From NCBI GenBank assembly GCA_003009755.1, contig PXUB01000048.1:1-41302 (forward strand): a DNA stretch of 41,302 nucleotides, read 5' to 3'. Shown in pieces: positions 22,549 to 30,284 of the stretch. Origin of the DNA: Thermoplasmatales archaeon SW_10_69_26 (GTDB taxonomy: Archaea > Thermoplasmatota > SW-10-69-26). The notes below the pieces were generated by a model. The model did not search any database. It saw only the letters and a list, made by a program, of their open reading frames with translations, and was not told the DNA's origin. Position 1 is the first letter of the stretch, and the number at the start of each line of letters is the position of its first letter. Made by a program: the position numbers and the translations under genes.

Positions 22549-23259
22549 GTGAGCCCATTGGTCAGCCTCGACGACGCCGTCACCGCGCGCCTGGAATCCC
22601 ACGGGACCAAGTTCGAAGTGCTCGTGGAACCCGAGCGCGCCCAACAGGTACACGGCGATCCCGAGGAGCACAGCCTCGAAAGCGGCGATCTCGCCGCCGA
22701 CAAGGTCTTCAAAGACGCCAACAAGGGCAAGGCGGCGGCCGACGAGAACATCGAGGAGGTGTTCGGCACCACGGACGTCGTCGAGGCGGCCAACCGCATC
22801 GTCGCCGAGGGGGACATCCAGCTCACCACCGAGCAGCGGCGCGAGATGCGGGAGAACAAGCGCAAAGCGATCATCTCCTACATCTCCCGCCACGCGCTCA
22901 ACCCCCAGACCGGCAACCCTCACCCTCCCCAACGCATCGAGAACGCGATGGAGAACGTGCGCTTCCACGCGGACCCGTTCGAATCGACCGAGGCGCAGGT
23001 CGAGGAGCTCATGGACAAGCTGCGCCCGATCATCCCGATCAAGATCGAGCGGGTCCAGGTCGTCGTGACCATCCCGGCCGAACACACCGGCGCCGCGTAC
23101 GGCGTCGTCCGCGAGAACGGGAAGCTCGTCCGAGAGGAATGGCGATCGGATGGCTCGTGGGAGGGAACCGTCGAGATCCCCGCCGGGATGCAGACGGAGT
23201 TCTACGAGAAGCTCAACGAGCGCACCCAAGGCAACGTTCAGACCACACTGAAACGGTGA
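22549..23259 (+). CDS. Ribosome maturation protein SBDS
   Basis: Orthologue of the Shwachman-Bodian-Diamond protein, which acts with an EF-2-type GTPase in late 60S/50S subunit maturation. It has 236 residues. The N-terminal FYSH domain (about 1-95) includes VTARLESHGTKFEVLVEPE and AADKVFKDANKGKAA. The middle three-helix domain contains the family motif TTEQRREMRENKRKAIISYISRHA followed by PQTGNPHPPQRIENAM. The ferredoxin-like C-terminal domain begins near IPIKIERVQVVVTIPAEH. The GTG start is the base after the psmA stop codon, so the two are coupled without a gap. Linkage to psmA and the exosome genes is conserved in archaea. Confidence 0.96.
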   Translation: MSPLVSLDDAVTARLESHGTKFEVLVEPERAQQVHGDPEEHSLESGDLAADKVFKDANKGKAAADENIEEVFGTTDVVEAANRIVAEGDIQLTTEQRREMRENKRKAIISYISRHALNPQTGNPHPPQRIENAMENVRFHADPFESTEAQVEELMDKLRPIIPIKIERVQVVVTIPAEHTGAAYGVVRENGKLVREEWRSDGSWEGTVEIPAGMQTEFYEKLNERTQGNVQTTLKR

Positions 23260-23261
23260 TC
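23255..23261 (+). promoter_or_regulatory. Ribosome binding site GGTGATC containing the SBDS stop
   Basis: GGTGATC is complementary to the expected 16S rRNA 3' end (GATCACC) and contains the upstream TGA stop. It justifies the TTG start of rrp4. Confidence 0.55.
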
Positions 23262-23265
23262 ACAC

Positions 23266-23952
23266 TTGTCAAGAGAAGTCGTCGTACCCGGTGATCTGCT
23301 CGACGATTCAGGGCAGAAAGAGGCCGGGTCCAACGCGTACAAAGAAGGTTCCGAGGTTTACGCCGAACGCGTCGGGCTCAAGAAGGAGGGCTCCAACCAC
23401 GTCGAGGTCGTGGCCCTCAGCGGCAAGCGCTACGAGCCCCAACGCGGTGACCTCGTCATCGGGACGATCATCGAGGCCAAGCCCTCGATCTGGTTCCTCG
23501 ACATCAACGGACCCAGCGACGTCGGTATGCACGTCAACGAGGTCCCCTGGCGCGTCGATTTCGGCGAGACCACGAAGTACCTGGACATCGGCGAGACGGC
23601 CCTGATGAAGGTCTACCACGTCGACGAGCAGCGCGAAGCCCAGGTCACGATGAAGGACCGGACCTGTCGCAAGCTCGAAGGCGGAACCACCATCACCGTC
23701 CCGCCCAGCAAGGTGCCCCGCATCATCGGACGCCGGGGCTCCATGATCAAGACCATCAAGAACAACACCGACTGCCGGCTCTTCGTCGGCAAGAACGGGG
23801 TCATCTGGTTCGACGGCGAGCCCGAGGAGGTCAGTCACGTGCGCGACGCCATCCACATGATCGTCGACCAAGCGCACACCTCGGGTCTCACCGAGCGGGT
23901 CGAGACCTTCCTGGACGAAGGCCCCGAAGCAGTCGATCCCCCTACGGAGTGA
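23266..23952 (+). CDS. rrp4: Exosome RNA-binding cap subunit Rrp4
   Basis: Cap subunit that feeds RNA into the Rrp41-Rrp42 hexameric ring; 228 residues. It has an N-terminal domain (VVVPGDLL start), an S1 domain about residues 55-125 ([20 protein letters not shown], then a [15 protein letters not shown] strand), and a KH domain about 135-205 with the GxxG loop in [13 protein letters not shown]. The start is TTG at 23266: the preceding GGTGATC (23255-23261), which includes the SBDS stop, is a strong match to the archaeal anti-Shine-Dalgarno, and the text [11 protein letters not shown] is family-like. The C-terminal 20 residues are acidic. Confidence 0.95.
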   Translation: MSREVVVPGDLLDDSGQKEAGSNAYKEGSEVYAERVGLKKEGSNHVEVVALSGKRYEPQRGDLVIGTIIEAKPSIWFLDINGPSDVGMHVNEVPWRVDFGETTKYLDIGETALMKVYHVDEQREAQVTMKDRTCRKLEGGTTITVPPSKVPRIIGRRGSMIKTIKNNTDCRLFVGKNGVIWFDGEPEEVSHVRDAIHMIVDQAHTSGLTERVETFLDEGPEAVDPPTE

Positions 23953-23957
23953 TCCTC

Positions 23958-24734
23958 ATGGCGAAAGCTGATGCCCCTGACCTGTTGAACCACGAGGGGT
24001 TGCGCATCGCCGAGCGCGACCCTGTCAACGATGAATACACCTACGGTCGCGGCAAGGACGAGCTCCGGCCCATCGAGATCGAGGCCGGCGTCCTCAACCG
24101 CGCGGACGGTTCCGCCTACCTCGAGTGGGGCGAGAACAAGGTCCTCGCCGCCACCTACGGCCCCCGCGAGTGCCATCCCCGCCGCGACCAGGACCCGGCC
24201 GAGGCCGTGGTCCGCGTCACGTACAACATGGCGCCGTTCAGCGTGTCCGACCGCACGCGCCCGGGCCCGTCCCGGCGCGACCGCGAGATCGGCAAGGTGA
24301 CGAGCGAGGCCCTCGAGCCCGCCGTCCTCACCCAGCTGTACCCCGGCGCCGCCATCGACGTCTTCATCGAGATCATCGAAGCCGAAGCCGGCACCCGCTG
24401 CGCCGGCCTCACCGCCGCCAGCGTCTCCATGGCCGACGCCGGCATCCCGATGAAGGGCCTGGTCACCTCCTGCGCGGCCGGCAAGATCGAGGACGACGTC
24501 GTGCTCGATCTCAGCCGCGAAGAGGACTTCCACGGCGAGGCCGATCTTCCGATCGCCGTCGTGCCCAAGACCGGCGACGTCGTTCTGCTGCAGATGGACG
24601 GCGACCTCTCCGCCGACGAGTTCGACGAGGCGATCGACAAGGCCTACGAAGCCTGCTACGACATCCACGACCTGCAGAAGCAGGCCCTCGTCGACCGGTA
24701 CCAAGGCTCTGCCACCAACGGGGGGAACCGCTGA
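23958..24734 (+). CDS. rrp41: Exosome catalytic subunit Rrp41
   Basis: Phosphorolytic RNase PH-type subunit that degrades RNA 3'-5' and can add tails; 258 residues. It shows [29 protein letters not shown], then [24 protein letters not shown] carrying the arginines that bind RNA and phosphate. The catalytic acid region is [14 protein letters not shown], with a conserved pair of aspartates six apart. It forms a trimer of dimers with Rrp42, which is encoded next and overlaps it by one base. The ATG at 23958 follows GGAGTGATC, which includes the rrp4 stop; an in-frame GTG nine bases earlier lies within that stop region and is less likely. Confidence 0.97.
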   Translation: MAKADAPDLLNHEGLRIAERDPVNDEYTYGRGKDELRPIEIEAGVLNRADGSAYLEWGENKVLAATYGPRECHPRRDQDPAEAVVRVTYNMAPFSVSDRTRPGPSRRDREIGKVTSEALEPAVLTQLYPGAAIDVFIEIIEAEAGTRCAGLTAASVSMADAGIPMKGLVTSCAAGKIEDDVVLDLSREEDFHGEADLPIAVVPKTGDVVLLQMDGDLSADEFDEAIDKAYEACYDIHDLQKQALVDRYQGSATNGGNR

Positions 24735-25522
24735 TGTCCGACGACGTCGTCTCCGACATCCAGCGCCAGTACCTCGTGGATCTGGCCGACAAGGGCCGCC
24801 GCTTCGACGACCGAGGCCTCGACGAGTACCGTGACGTCTCGATCGAGACCGACGTCATCAACCAAGCCGAGGGCTCGGCCCACGTCCGACTGGGCGGGAC
24901 CGAGGTCTACTGCGGCGTCAAGATGGAGATGGGCGACCCCTACTCCGACAGCCCCAACCAGGGCGTCATCACGACGACCGCCGAGCGGAACCAGATGGCC
25001 TCCCCCGACTTCGAGGGCGGCCCCCCGCGCGGCCCGTCCGTCGAGGTCTCCCGCGTCATCGACCGTGGCATCCGCGAATCCGACGCGGTGCCCCTGGAGT
25101 CGCTGTGCATCGAACCCGGCGAGAAGTGCTGGGTCGTGTACCTCGACGTTCACTGCGTCGACTTCGACGGGAACCTCTTCGACGCCGGATCCCTGGGTCT
25201 GCTGGCCGCCCTCATGACGGCTCAGATCCCCAACCACCGTCACGATCTCGGGGAGCCCGAGCCCCTCGAGATCCGCTCGCAACCGATCATGACCACCGCG
25301 GTCAAGATCGGCGACGAGATCCTGTTCGATCCGACGGACCTCGAGGAGAAGGTCTCCTCGCCGCGGATCTCCGTCTCCACCGACGAACACGGCCGCATCC
25401 GCGCGGCCCAGAAGAGCCTGGCCGGCGGCTTCCAGCCCGAAGAGATCCAGGAGACCATCCGGCGGTCACGCCGAAAGGCTGAAGAGCTCCGGTCCAACGT
25501 ACTCGAGACCGTCAAGAAGTGA
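24734..25522 (+). CDS. rrp42: Exosome structural subunit Rrp42
   Basis: Non-catalytic RNase PH-type partner of Rrp41, contributing RNA-binding and ring structure; 262 residues. Recognisable stretches are GRRFDDRGLDEYRDVSIETDVINQAEGSAHVRLG, EVSRVIDRGIRESDAVPLESLCIEPGEKCW, and DFDGNLFDAGSLGLLAALM. In keeping with Rrp42, the catalytic aspartate pair of Rrp41 is not preserved; the equivalent region reads GDEILFDPTDLEEKV. The ATG overlaps the rrp41 stop (TGATG), which should keep the two at equal amounts. Its stop is followed by eL43. Confidence 0.96.
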   Translation: MSDDVVSDIQRQYLVDLADKGRRFDDRGLDEYRDVSIETDVINQAEGSAHVRLGGTEVYCGVKMEMGDPYSDSPNQGVITTTAERNQMASPDFEGGPPRGPSVEVSRVIDRGIRESDAVPLESLCIEPGEKCWVVYLDVHCVDFDGNLFDAGSLGLLAALMTAQIPNHRHDLGEPEPLEIRSQPIMTTAVKIGDEILFDPTDLEEKVSSPRISVSTDEHGRIRAAQKSLAGGFQPEEIQETIRRSRRKAEELRSNVLETVKK

Positions 25523-25529
25523 GATCAGC

Positions 25530-25967
25530 ATGAGCCAAGGAACAGAAGACGTCGGCTCGTCCGGCCGATTCGGTCCCCGCTATGGTACCTCCGTCCGTCG
25601 CCGCATCCAAGCGATCGAGGAGGTCCAGCACGACGAGCACCGATGCCCGCAGTGCCTCACCGGTGACCTGGAGCGCGTCTCCACGTCGATCTGGCAGTGC
25701 CGCAAGTGCGACCACAAGTTCGCCGGCGGCGCCTACCAGCCCCAGACCTCCGCCTTCGGCAAGGCCCAAGCCTCCGCCGACGAGCTCGAAGAGGTCGAGG
25801 AAGCCTTCGAGACCGACGAAGAGGAGGAAGAGGCCGAGGAGATCGAGCCCGAACCGGAGACCGAGACGGTCGAGGAGCCCGAACCCGAGCCCGAGGAGGC
25901 CGAGCCCGAGCCGGCCGCCGAGGACGAGGACGACGAGCCCGACTCGATCGAATCCCTGTTCGAGTAG
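25530..25967 (+). CDS. rpl37ae: Ribosomal protein eL43 (L37Ae) with long acidic tail
   Basis: Zinc-binding protein of the large ribosomal subunit. The normal domain is residues 1-80: a basic N-terminus GRFGPRYGTSVRRRIQAIE and a zinc ribbon with Cys39, Cys42, Cys57 and Cys60 (CPQC, CRKC), then HKFAGGAYQPQT. Archaeal eL43 usually ends near here at 70-95 residues. This protein continues for about 64 more residues that are almost all Glu, Asp, Pro and Ala (EPEPETETVEEPEPEPEEAE), ending in SIESLFE. The tail keeps high GC3, and no internal start or stop separates it. The ATG has GTGAGATC before it, overlapping the rrp42 stop. Confidence 0.93.
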   Translation: MSQGTEDVGSSGRFGPRYGTSVRRRIQAIEEVQHDEHRCPQCLTGDLERVSTSIWQCRKCDHKFAGGAYQPQTSAFGKAQASADELEEVEEAFETDEEEEEAEEIEPEPETETVEEPEPEPEEAEPEPAAEDEDDEPDSIESLFE

Positions 25968-26111
25968 CGCGCCGGTCCCTCGGGCCGGTCCGCCCGGGCC
26001 AAGCGCCCCCGCTAAGTTGACCGCCGCCGCGGACCGGTCCCCCTCCCTCCCGCTTTCCCCCCGACCGCGACCCTAGGGTTGAAGGCAGGCGCCCGTTTAG
26101 GTGGGGATAGC

Positions 26112-26246
26112 ATGTACACGTGTGGCGGCTGCGGTCGCAGCATCGAGCTGAGCCAGAGCAACCTCGGCATCCGGTGCACGTACTGCAACAAGAAGGTCTT
26201 CTACAAGGAGCGCCCCACGATCGCCAAGAGCCTCGAGGCTCGCTGA
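26112..26246 (+). CDS. rpoP: DNA-directed RNA polymerase subunit P (Rpo12/Rpc10)
   Basis: Small zinc-binding subunit of archaeal RNA polymerase, 44 residues, equivalent to eukaryotic Rpb12. The sequence begins MYTCGGCGRSIEL and has Cys4, Cys7, Cys22 and Cys25 (CX2C-X14-CX2C), then NKKVFYKERP, all characteristic. It lies 144 bases after eL43 in the conserved order. The leader contains GGTGGGG as a likely ribosome binding site eight to ten bases before the ATG. The intervening stretch is C-rich with no other feature beyond a weak TTGAAG that could be a promoter. The gene is below most gene-finding length cutoffs. Confidence 0.95.
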   Translation: MYTCGGCGRSIELSQSNLGIRCTYCNKKVFYKERPTIAKSLEAR

Positions 26247-26394
26247 AGCGGCCATCGCGGAGCGAGAGGCTGGCACGGTGTGAAGAAGGGAGAGCTGTCT
26301 TGGGTCTGCCAGCCGCCAGGCGCACGGGTGGTCGAAAGGTTCGTTCAACCATCCATCCCCAAGGCTTGCCACAGTCCGAAGGGCCCGCCCGCCG

Positions 26395-26955
26395 ATGAGC
26401 CAATCGCTTATCCTCGTGGCCCTCCTCGTTTGCACAGTTGGGCCCTCACAGGGTGCGTGACCGACGACCCAGCCTCTCCCGCCACTGAGCCATCCAACGC
26501 AACCAGCTCCGAGACGCTGGTCCCCTGGGAGTCCTCGACCACGACGCAGATCGGCTGCCTCGTCGGGGCGGGGCACCACACGGCTGGCGTGTACTCTTAC
26601 GCCTGTCTACCGACGAAGACCTGGAGCCGTGCGCGGAAACGACCCTCCCCGATCGAACGAGCGCGCTCTCCGTCACGGTGACGCCGGAGGCCGTCGACAC
26701 AGACGAACCCGGCGTGGGGGAGTACGCGATCTCGGTCTTCGGTCCGCCCGACGAGGATTGGAAGCAAACCTGGACAGCTCCCATCGAGGAAGCCACCTAC
26801 GAGGTCCAGGACCCGACATCGGGGGTTTGGGGGTCGACGCTATCTCCTAGGGCGTGACCGTCTCCCAGTCGTGGGATGTGCGCCTCGAAGCGACGGGTGA
26901 AGCCCCGCCGGGCCAGTCTCCCGATCTCGAGCTCGGCAGCTGGACCTATGCTTAG
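26395..26955 (+). pseudogene. Frameshifted lipoprotein gene inside the superoperon
   Basis: Consecutive frames read as pieces of one exported lipoprotein. An ATG at 26395 begins a signal peptide (MSQSLILVALLVCTV). The frame then shifts near 26440 to ALTGCVTDDPASPATEPSN, whose LTGC is a lipobox. A second shift near 26603 leads to STDEDLEPCAETTLPDRTS and VTVTPEAVDTDEPGVGEYAI, ending at the TGA at 26855-26857. A third shift near 26850 gives VSQSWDVRLEATGEAPPGQS, ending at TAG 26953-26955. At least three indels are needed, so it is a broken gene (or an unusually error-rich assembly patch). It sits between rpoP and pcc1. No family recognised. The remaining gaps 26247-26394 and 26956-27055 hold nothing I can support. 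Confidence 0.6.
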
Positions 26956-27056
26956 CGGCTTCCGGCCCGGCCCACGTCTGGTCCCCGCCGTTTCCCCGTG
27001 TTCCGGAGCCTCTCTCCAACTGTCGATCGCGGGTGAGCCGTTCGGCAACCACCCAA

Positions 27057-27066
27057 CACTTTTAGC
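27057..27066 (+). promoter_or_regulatory. TATA box of pcc1-pfdB
   Basis: CACTTTTAGC is centred 26-27 bases before the GTG at 27088, giving this distal part of the superoperon its own leaderless promoter. Confidence 0.55.
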
Positions 27067-27087
27067 TGGCGCGGGACTGCCTTCGAT

Positions 27088-27357
27088 GTGACGCGGCTCG
27101 AGCTGACCGTCGACGTCGCCGGCGATGCCGACGACGTGGACGTGCTCGTCGACGCACTCGCCCCCGAACACGCCGAGGAGTTCCCCGGCGTCGAGACGGG
27201 GATCGAGACCGTCGACGAGGACCGGGCTCGCCTCCGGTTCGGAAGCGAGACGGTCACCGACATGCGAGCCGCCGTGAACGCTCATTTGCGCTGGGTGGGC
27301 ACGATCGAGGACACCCTCGACGTCGACGCCCAGGGCACGGATCCCGAGGTGCATTGA
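27088..27357 (+). CDS. pcc1: KEOPS complex subunit Pcc1
   Basis: Small subunit of KEOPS, the complex that makes the t6A modification at position 37 of ANN-decoding tRNAs. It has 89 residues with a strand-helix-strand pattern: LELTVDVAGDADDVDVLVDALAPE, then GVETGIETVDEDRARLRF, then the long helix ETVTDMRAAVNAHLRWVGTIEDTL, which in Pcc1 forms the dimer and Kae1 contact. The GTG start fits the TATA spacing; an overlapping ATG two bases earlier is in another frame and hits a stop at once. Location between rpoP and prefoldin beta is the conserved archaeal order. The stop TGA is followed by TC and then the pfdB ATG. Confidence 0.85.
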   Translation: MTRLELTVDVAGDADDVDVLVDALAPEHAEEFPGVETGIETVDEDRARLRFGSETVTDMRAAVNAHLRWVGTIEDTLDVDAQGTDPEVH

Positions 27358-27359
27358 TC

Positions 27360-27725
27360 ATGGCAGCAGGCGACGTCCCCCCGCAAGTTCAGAACCAGCT
27401 CCGTCAGTACCAGGAGACCCAGCAGAAGCTCCAGCAGCTGACGGAGCAGAAGCAGCAGATGGAGATGAAGGTCCAAGAGCTGGAGCGCACTGTCGAAGCG
27501 CTCCAAGACGTCGAAGGTGACACGCCCGTCTACCGCAACGTCGGGCGCGTCCTCGTCGGCGTCGACGAGCCCGAGGACCTCCTCGGCGAGCTGGCCGAGG
27601 AGAAGGAGACGCTCGAGGTCCGGCTCAACTCTCTCGAGGACCAGGAGGACGGTCTCCGTGACCGCATGGAAACCCTCCAGGAGACCCTCGAGGACATGAT
27701 GGGCGGCCAGGCCGCACAGGCCTGA
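27360..27725 (+). CDS. pfdB: Prefoldin beta subunit
   Basis: Chaperone subunit that, with prefoldin alpha, forms a jellyfish-like hexamer delivering unfolded proteins to the thermosome; 121 residues. The N-terminal coiled coil (about 10-55: QNQLRQYQETQQKLQQL) and C-terminal coiled coil (about 75-118: LAEEKETLEVRLNSLEDQ) flank the beta-hairpin region TPVYRNVGRVLVGVD, the classic beta-subunit layout. The ATG lies two bases after the pcc1 stop; a TTG six bases earlier is in frame but overlaps that stop. The last residues MMGGQAAQA are typical of the group. Confidence 0.95.
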   Translation: MAAGDVPPQVQNQLRQYQETQQKLQQLTEQKQQMEMKVQELERTVEALQDVEGDTPVYRNVGRVLVGVDEPEDLLGELAEEKETLEVRLNSLEDQEDGLRDRMETLQETLEDMMGGQAAQA

Positions 27726-27821
27726 CGGTTCGACCCCCTCAGACCTCCGTCCCTCTGCCGGCCGAGCCCACGGTCCGATCGCCCCAGACGCTCTCATGCA
27801 ACGATCATCGGCCGGCCGGAC

Positions 27822-27854
27822 CTTTCGAGGGTCAATCGAAAGTAGTTAAATAAG
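27822..27854 (+). promoter_or_regulatory. TATA box with adjoining inverted repeat, surface-protein triad
   Basis: GTTAAATAAG (27845-27854) is the promoter of the gene starting at 27888. Just upstream lies the inverted repeat CTTTCGA/TCGAAAG (27822-27828, 27836-27842), whose right arm covers the BRE position and could bind a regulator. Otherwise the gap 27726-27887 shows nothing. Confidence 0.5.
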
Positions 27855-27887
27855 GCCCGGGCATAGGTTCGGGACGGTGAATCCTGG

Positions 27888-30284
27888 ATGGGGTCCCGCA
27901 GACTATCGGCTCTCGCAGCGTTAGCGGTCGTCGTCATCGCATCTGCCCCGCTGGCGATGGCCCAAGGCGGGAATCCAAACCCCGACCAGCTGTGGAGCTT
28001 CGGGGCTGACGAGGCAGCCACCGTCAACGACGTCGCGATCGACGCGGACGGCAAGATCCCGACGGCCGTGCAGGCCGACGGCAGCGCCGTCTCCACCGAC
28101 GACGAAGAGGTCTTCGCGTGGAACGTCCAACGCTCCCCCGACAGCTCCACCCCGGTCCTCCGCGTCGACCCCAGCCCCGGCATCGGCGACCCCGAAGGCC
28201 TCGGCGTCGTCGCCATCGAAGCCAACCCCGGCGGCAAGGGCGACTTCATCGCCGTCGGCAACGAGGGCTCGAGCGACAACACGGAGAACAACGTCCACGT
28301 CTACCGACGCTCCAGCGGCCCCGGCTCCGGGTCCAACGTGACCTACGCCGGCGACCGAGCGGCCCCCGACGGCGCCGTGCAGGAGATCTGGTTCCTCGAC
28401 CGCGACACGATGCTCGTCGAGCACGAGGACGCTTTGTCCCTGTTCGAGAGCCAACGCAGCACCGTCTACGAGGAGGTCTCCGAGGGCCGATGGACCGACG
28501 CCGACGAGACGATCCTCGACGTCGACGCCTCCCGCACCTCCGACCGCATCGCCCTGCTGACCGGCGAACAGGAGGACCAAACAAGCGACGTCGAGGTGAC
28601 CCTCCGGCTGTTCGAGACCAACAACGGGGCCCTCGAGTCGATCGCCGGCACCTGGACGGTCACCCAGAACGAGATGGAGGGCCACGTTGCCCTCTCCGAC
28701 GACGGCGACAACGTCCTCGTCGGCACCAGCGGCAACACGATCTACTACACGGGCCTCCACGACAACGGCGGCGACGAGCCCGGGCTGCGGTTCTCCGAGT
28801 TCCCCTGGAGCACCAACGGCCCCGCCGACGTGAGCGAGGTCGCGACCGGTCCCGACGGCGCGGTTTTCGCGGCCGGGTTCGACAACGCTCAGATGTTCGT
28901 CTACGAGCGCACGAACCGCACCGACGACGGCCCCCGCGCCGAACGTGCCTTCGATCGACCGATCGACACCGGCCAACCCGTGCAGGAGGCCGCCTTCGCC
29001 GACGGCAGCCGGACGCTGTACGCCCTCGGCGCCGGGCTCATGGCCTTCCACGAACAGCAGTTCCAGCCCGGCGAGGAGGTCCGCCCGCTGTGGATGCTCC
29101 CCAACGTGAACGCGTTCGCCGCCAGCGAGGACGCCCAGCGCATCACCGTCGCCAGCGACGAAGGCGGCGACGGCGTCGTCAACACGTACGAGCGCTCCTA
29201 CGGGGCCGACGTCTCCGTCGACGTCCCCGACTCCGTCGAACCCGGTCGCTCGTTCAACGTCTCCGCGACGATCCAGAACCAGGGTAGCTCGCTGGATCGC
29301 TACCGCCTGTCGATCCCCGACCTCGACGGCTCCTGGACCGTCGAGGCTCCCGAGGACCCGCTCGAGCTGCTCCCTGGCGAGACCGGGAACACGACCCTTA
29401 CCGTGACCCCGAGCTCGACGCAAGCCCCGGGCGAGGTGACCTTCACCGTCGACGCCGTCAGCCAGGAGAGCCCCGCGAAGACGGCCGTCGGCAGCCAGCA
29501 AGCCACCCTCACGGTGCGCGAGCTCCACGCCGCCGGCCTCGAGGTCGACACCAGCCAGCGGTCGATCGGCCAAGGCAACTCGATCACGCTGGAGCCCGAG
29601 GTCACCAACGCCGGCAACACGCGAGAGCCGATCACGCTCCGCGTCGGTCAGGACGCCGCCTGGACCGTCAGCATCGACGGCGACGAGACGAGCCGGTCGT
29701 CCACGACGCTCGACGCCGGCGGATCCCAGGATCGCACCGTCACGGTCTCGGCGCCCAGCGACGCCGCCAAGGGCACGCGGAACACGTTCACCCTCTCCGC
29801 CCAGCCCCAGGACGGCGGCACCTCCGAGCGCGCCGACGTGGCGGTGGTCGTCGAACCCTCCTACGGCGCCGCGTTCCAGGTCCCGACCGAGACGGTGGAC
29901 GTCGACCCCGGCCAGACCGTCAACACCGAGGTCACGATCGTCAACGACGGCAACACGCGCGACACGTTCACCGTGAACGCCGCCTCCGAGGCCTCCAACC
30001 CCCAGAACCTCTGGGGCACCGACCTCTCGTCGACCTCCATCACCCTCGACGGCGACGGCGAGGAGACGATCACCGTCACCACGGACGTCCCCCGGCAGGC
30101 CCAACCCGGGGAGACGGCGACCGTGACCCTGGAGGCGACCAGCTCGGCCACCGGTGACCAGGTCGGCGAGGCCAGCTACGAGCTCGCCGTCCCCGAGGAG
30201 ACCGAGGACTCGCCCACGAGCTTGGCCCTCGCGCTCGCCGCCGTCGGCCTCGCTGCCGTCGCGCTGCGGAGGCGGACCCGATGA
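27888..30284 (+). CDS. Secreted beta-propeller plus NEW3-like protein, membrane-anchored
   Basis: A 798-residue exported protein. A signal peptide (residues 1-25, APLAMAQGG) leads into about 400 residues of WD40/PQQ-like repeats, e.g. VALSDDGDNVLVGTSGN and FAASEDAQRITVASDEGG, likely a beta-propeller. Three sandwich domains of the NEW3/CARDB type follow, starting about 440, 546 and 658. Each has a phrase like VDVPDSVEPGRSFNVSATIQNQG, then a Trp, then PG(E/D)T..TTLTV. The C-terminus (about 775-798) is one hydrophobic helix ending in RRRTR, an anchor without a clear PGF. GGTGA seven bases before the ATG is a likely ribosome binding site. It overlaps the next gene by four bases. I infer a surface role; ligand unknown. 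Confidence 0.82.
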   Translation: MGSRRLSALAALAVVVIASAPLAMAQGGNPNPDQLWSFGADEAATVNDVAIDADGKIPTAVQADGSAVSTDDEEVFAWNVQRSPDSSTPVLRVDPSPGIGDPEGLGVVAIEANPGGKGDFIAVGNEGSSDNTENNVHVYRRSSGPGSGSNVTYAGDRAAPDGAVQEIWFLDRDTMLVEHEDALSLFESQRSTVYEEVSEGRWTDADETILDVDASRTSDRIALLTGEQEDQTSDVEVTLRLFETNNGALESIAGTWTVTQNEMEGHVALSDDGDNVLVGTSGNTIYYTGLHDNGGDEPGLRFSEFPWSTNGPADVSEVATGPDGAVFAAGFDNAQMFVYERTNRTDDGPRAERAFDRPIDTGQPVQEAAFADGSRTLYALGAGLMAFHEQQFQPGEEVRPLWMLPNVNAFAASEDAQRITVASDEGGDGVVNTYERSYGADVSVDVPDSVEPGRSFNVSATIQNQGSSLDRYRLSIPDLDGSWTVEAPEDPLELLPGETGNTTLTVTPSSTQAPGEVTFTVDAVSQESPAKTAVGSQQATLTVRELHAAGLEVDTSQRSIGQGNSITLEPEVTNAGNTREPITLRVGQDAAWTVSIDGDETSRSSTTLDAGGSQDRTVTVSAPSDAAKGTRNTFTLSAQPQDGGTSERADVAVVVEPSYGAAFQVPTETVDVDPGQTVNTEVTIVNDGNTRDTFTVNAASEASNPQNLWGTDLSSTSITLDGDGEETITVTTDVPRQAQPGETATVTLEATSSATGDQVGEASYELAVPEETEDSPTSLALALAAVGLAAVALRRRTR

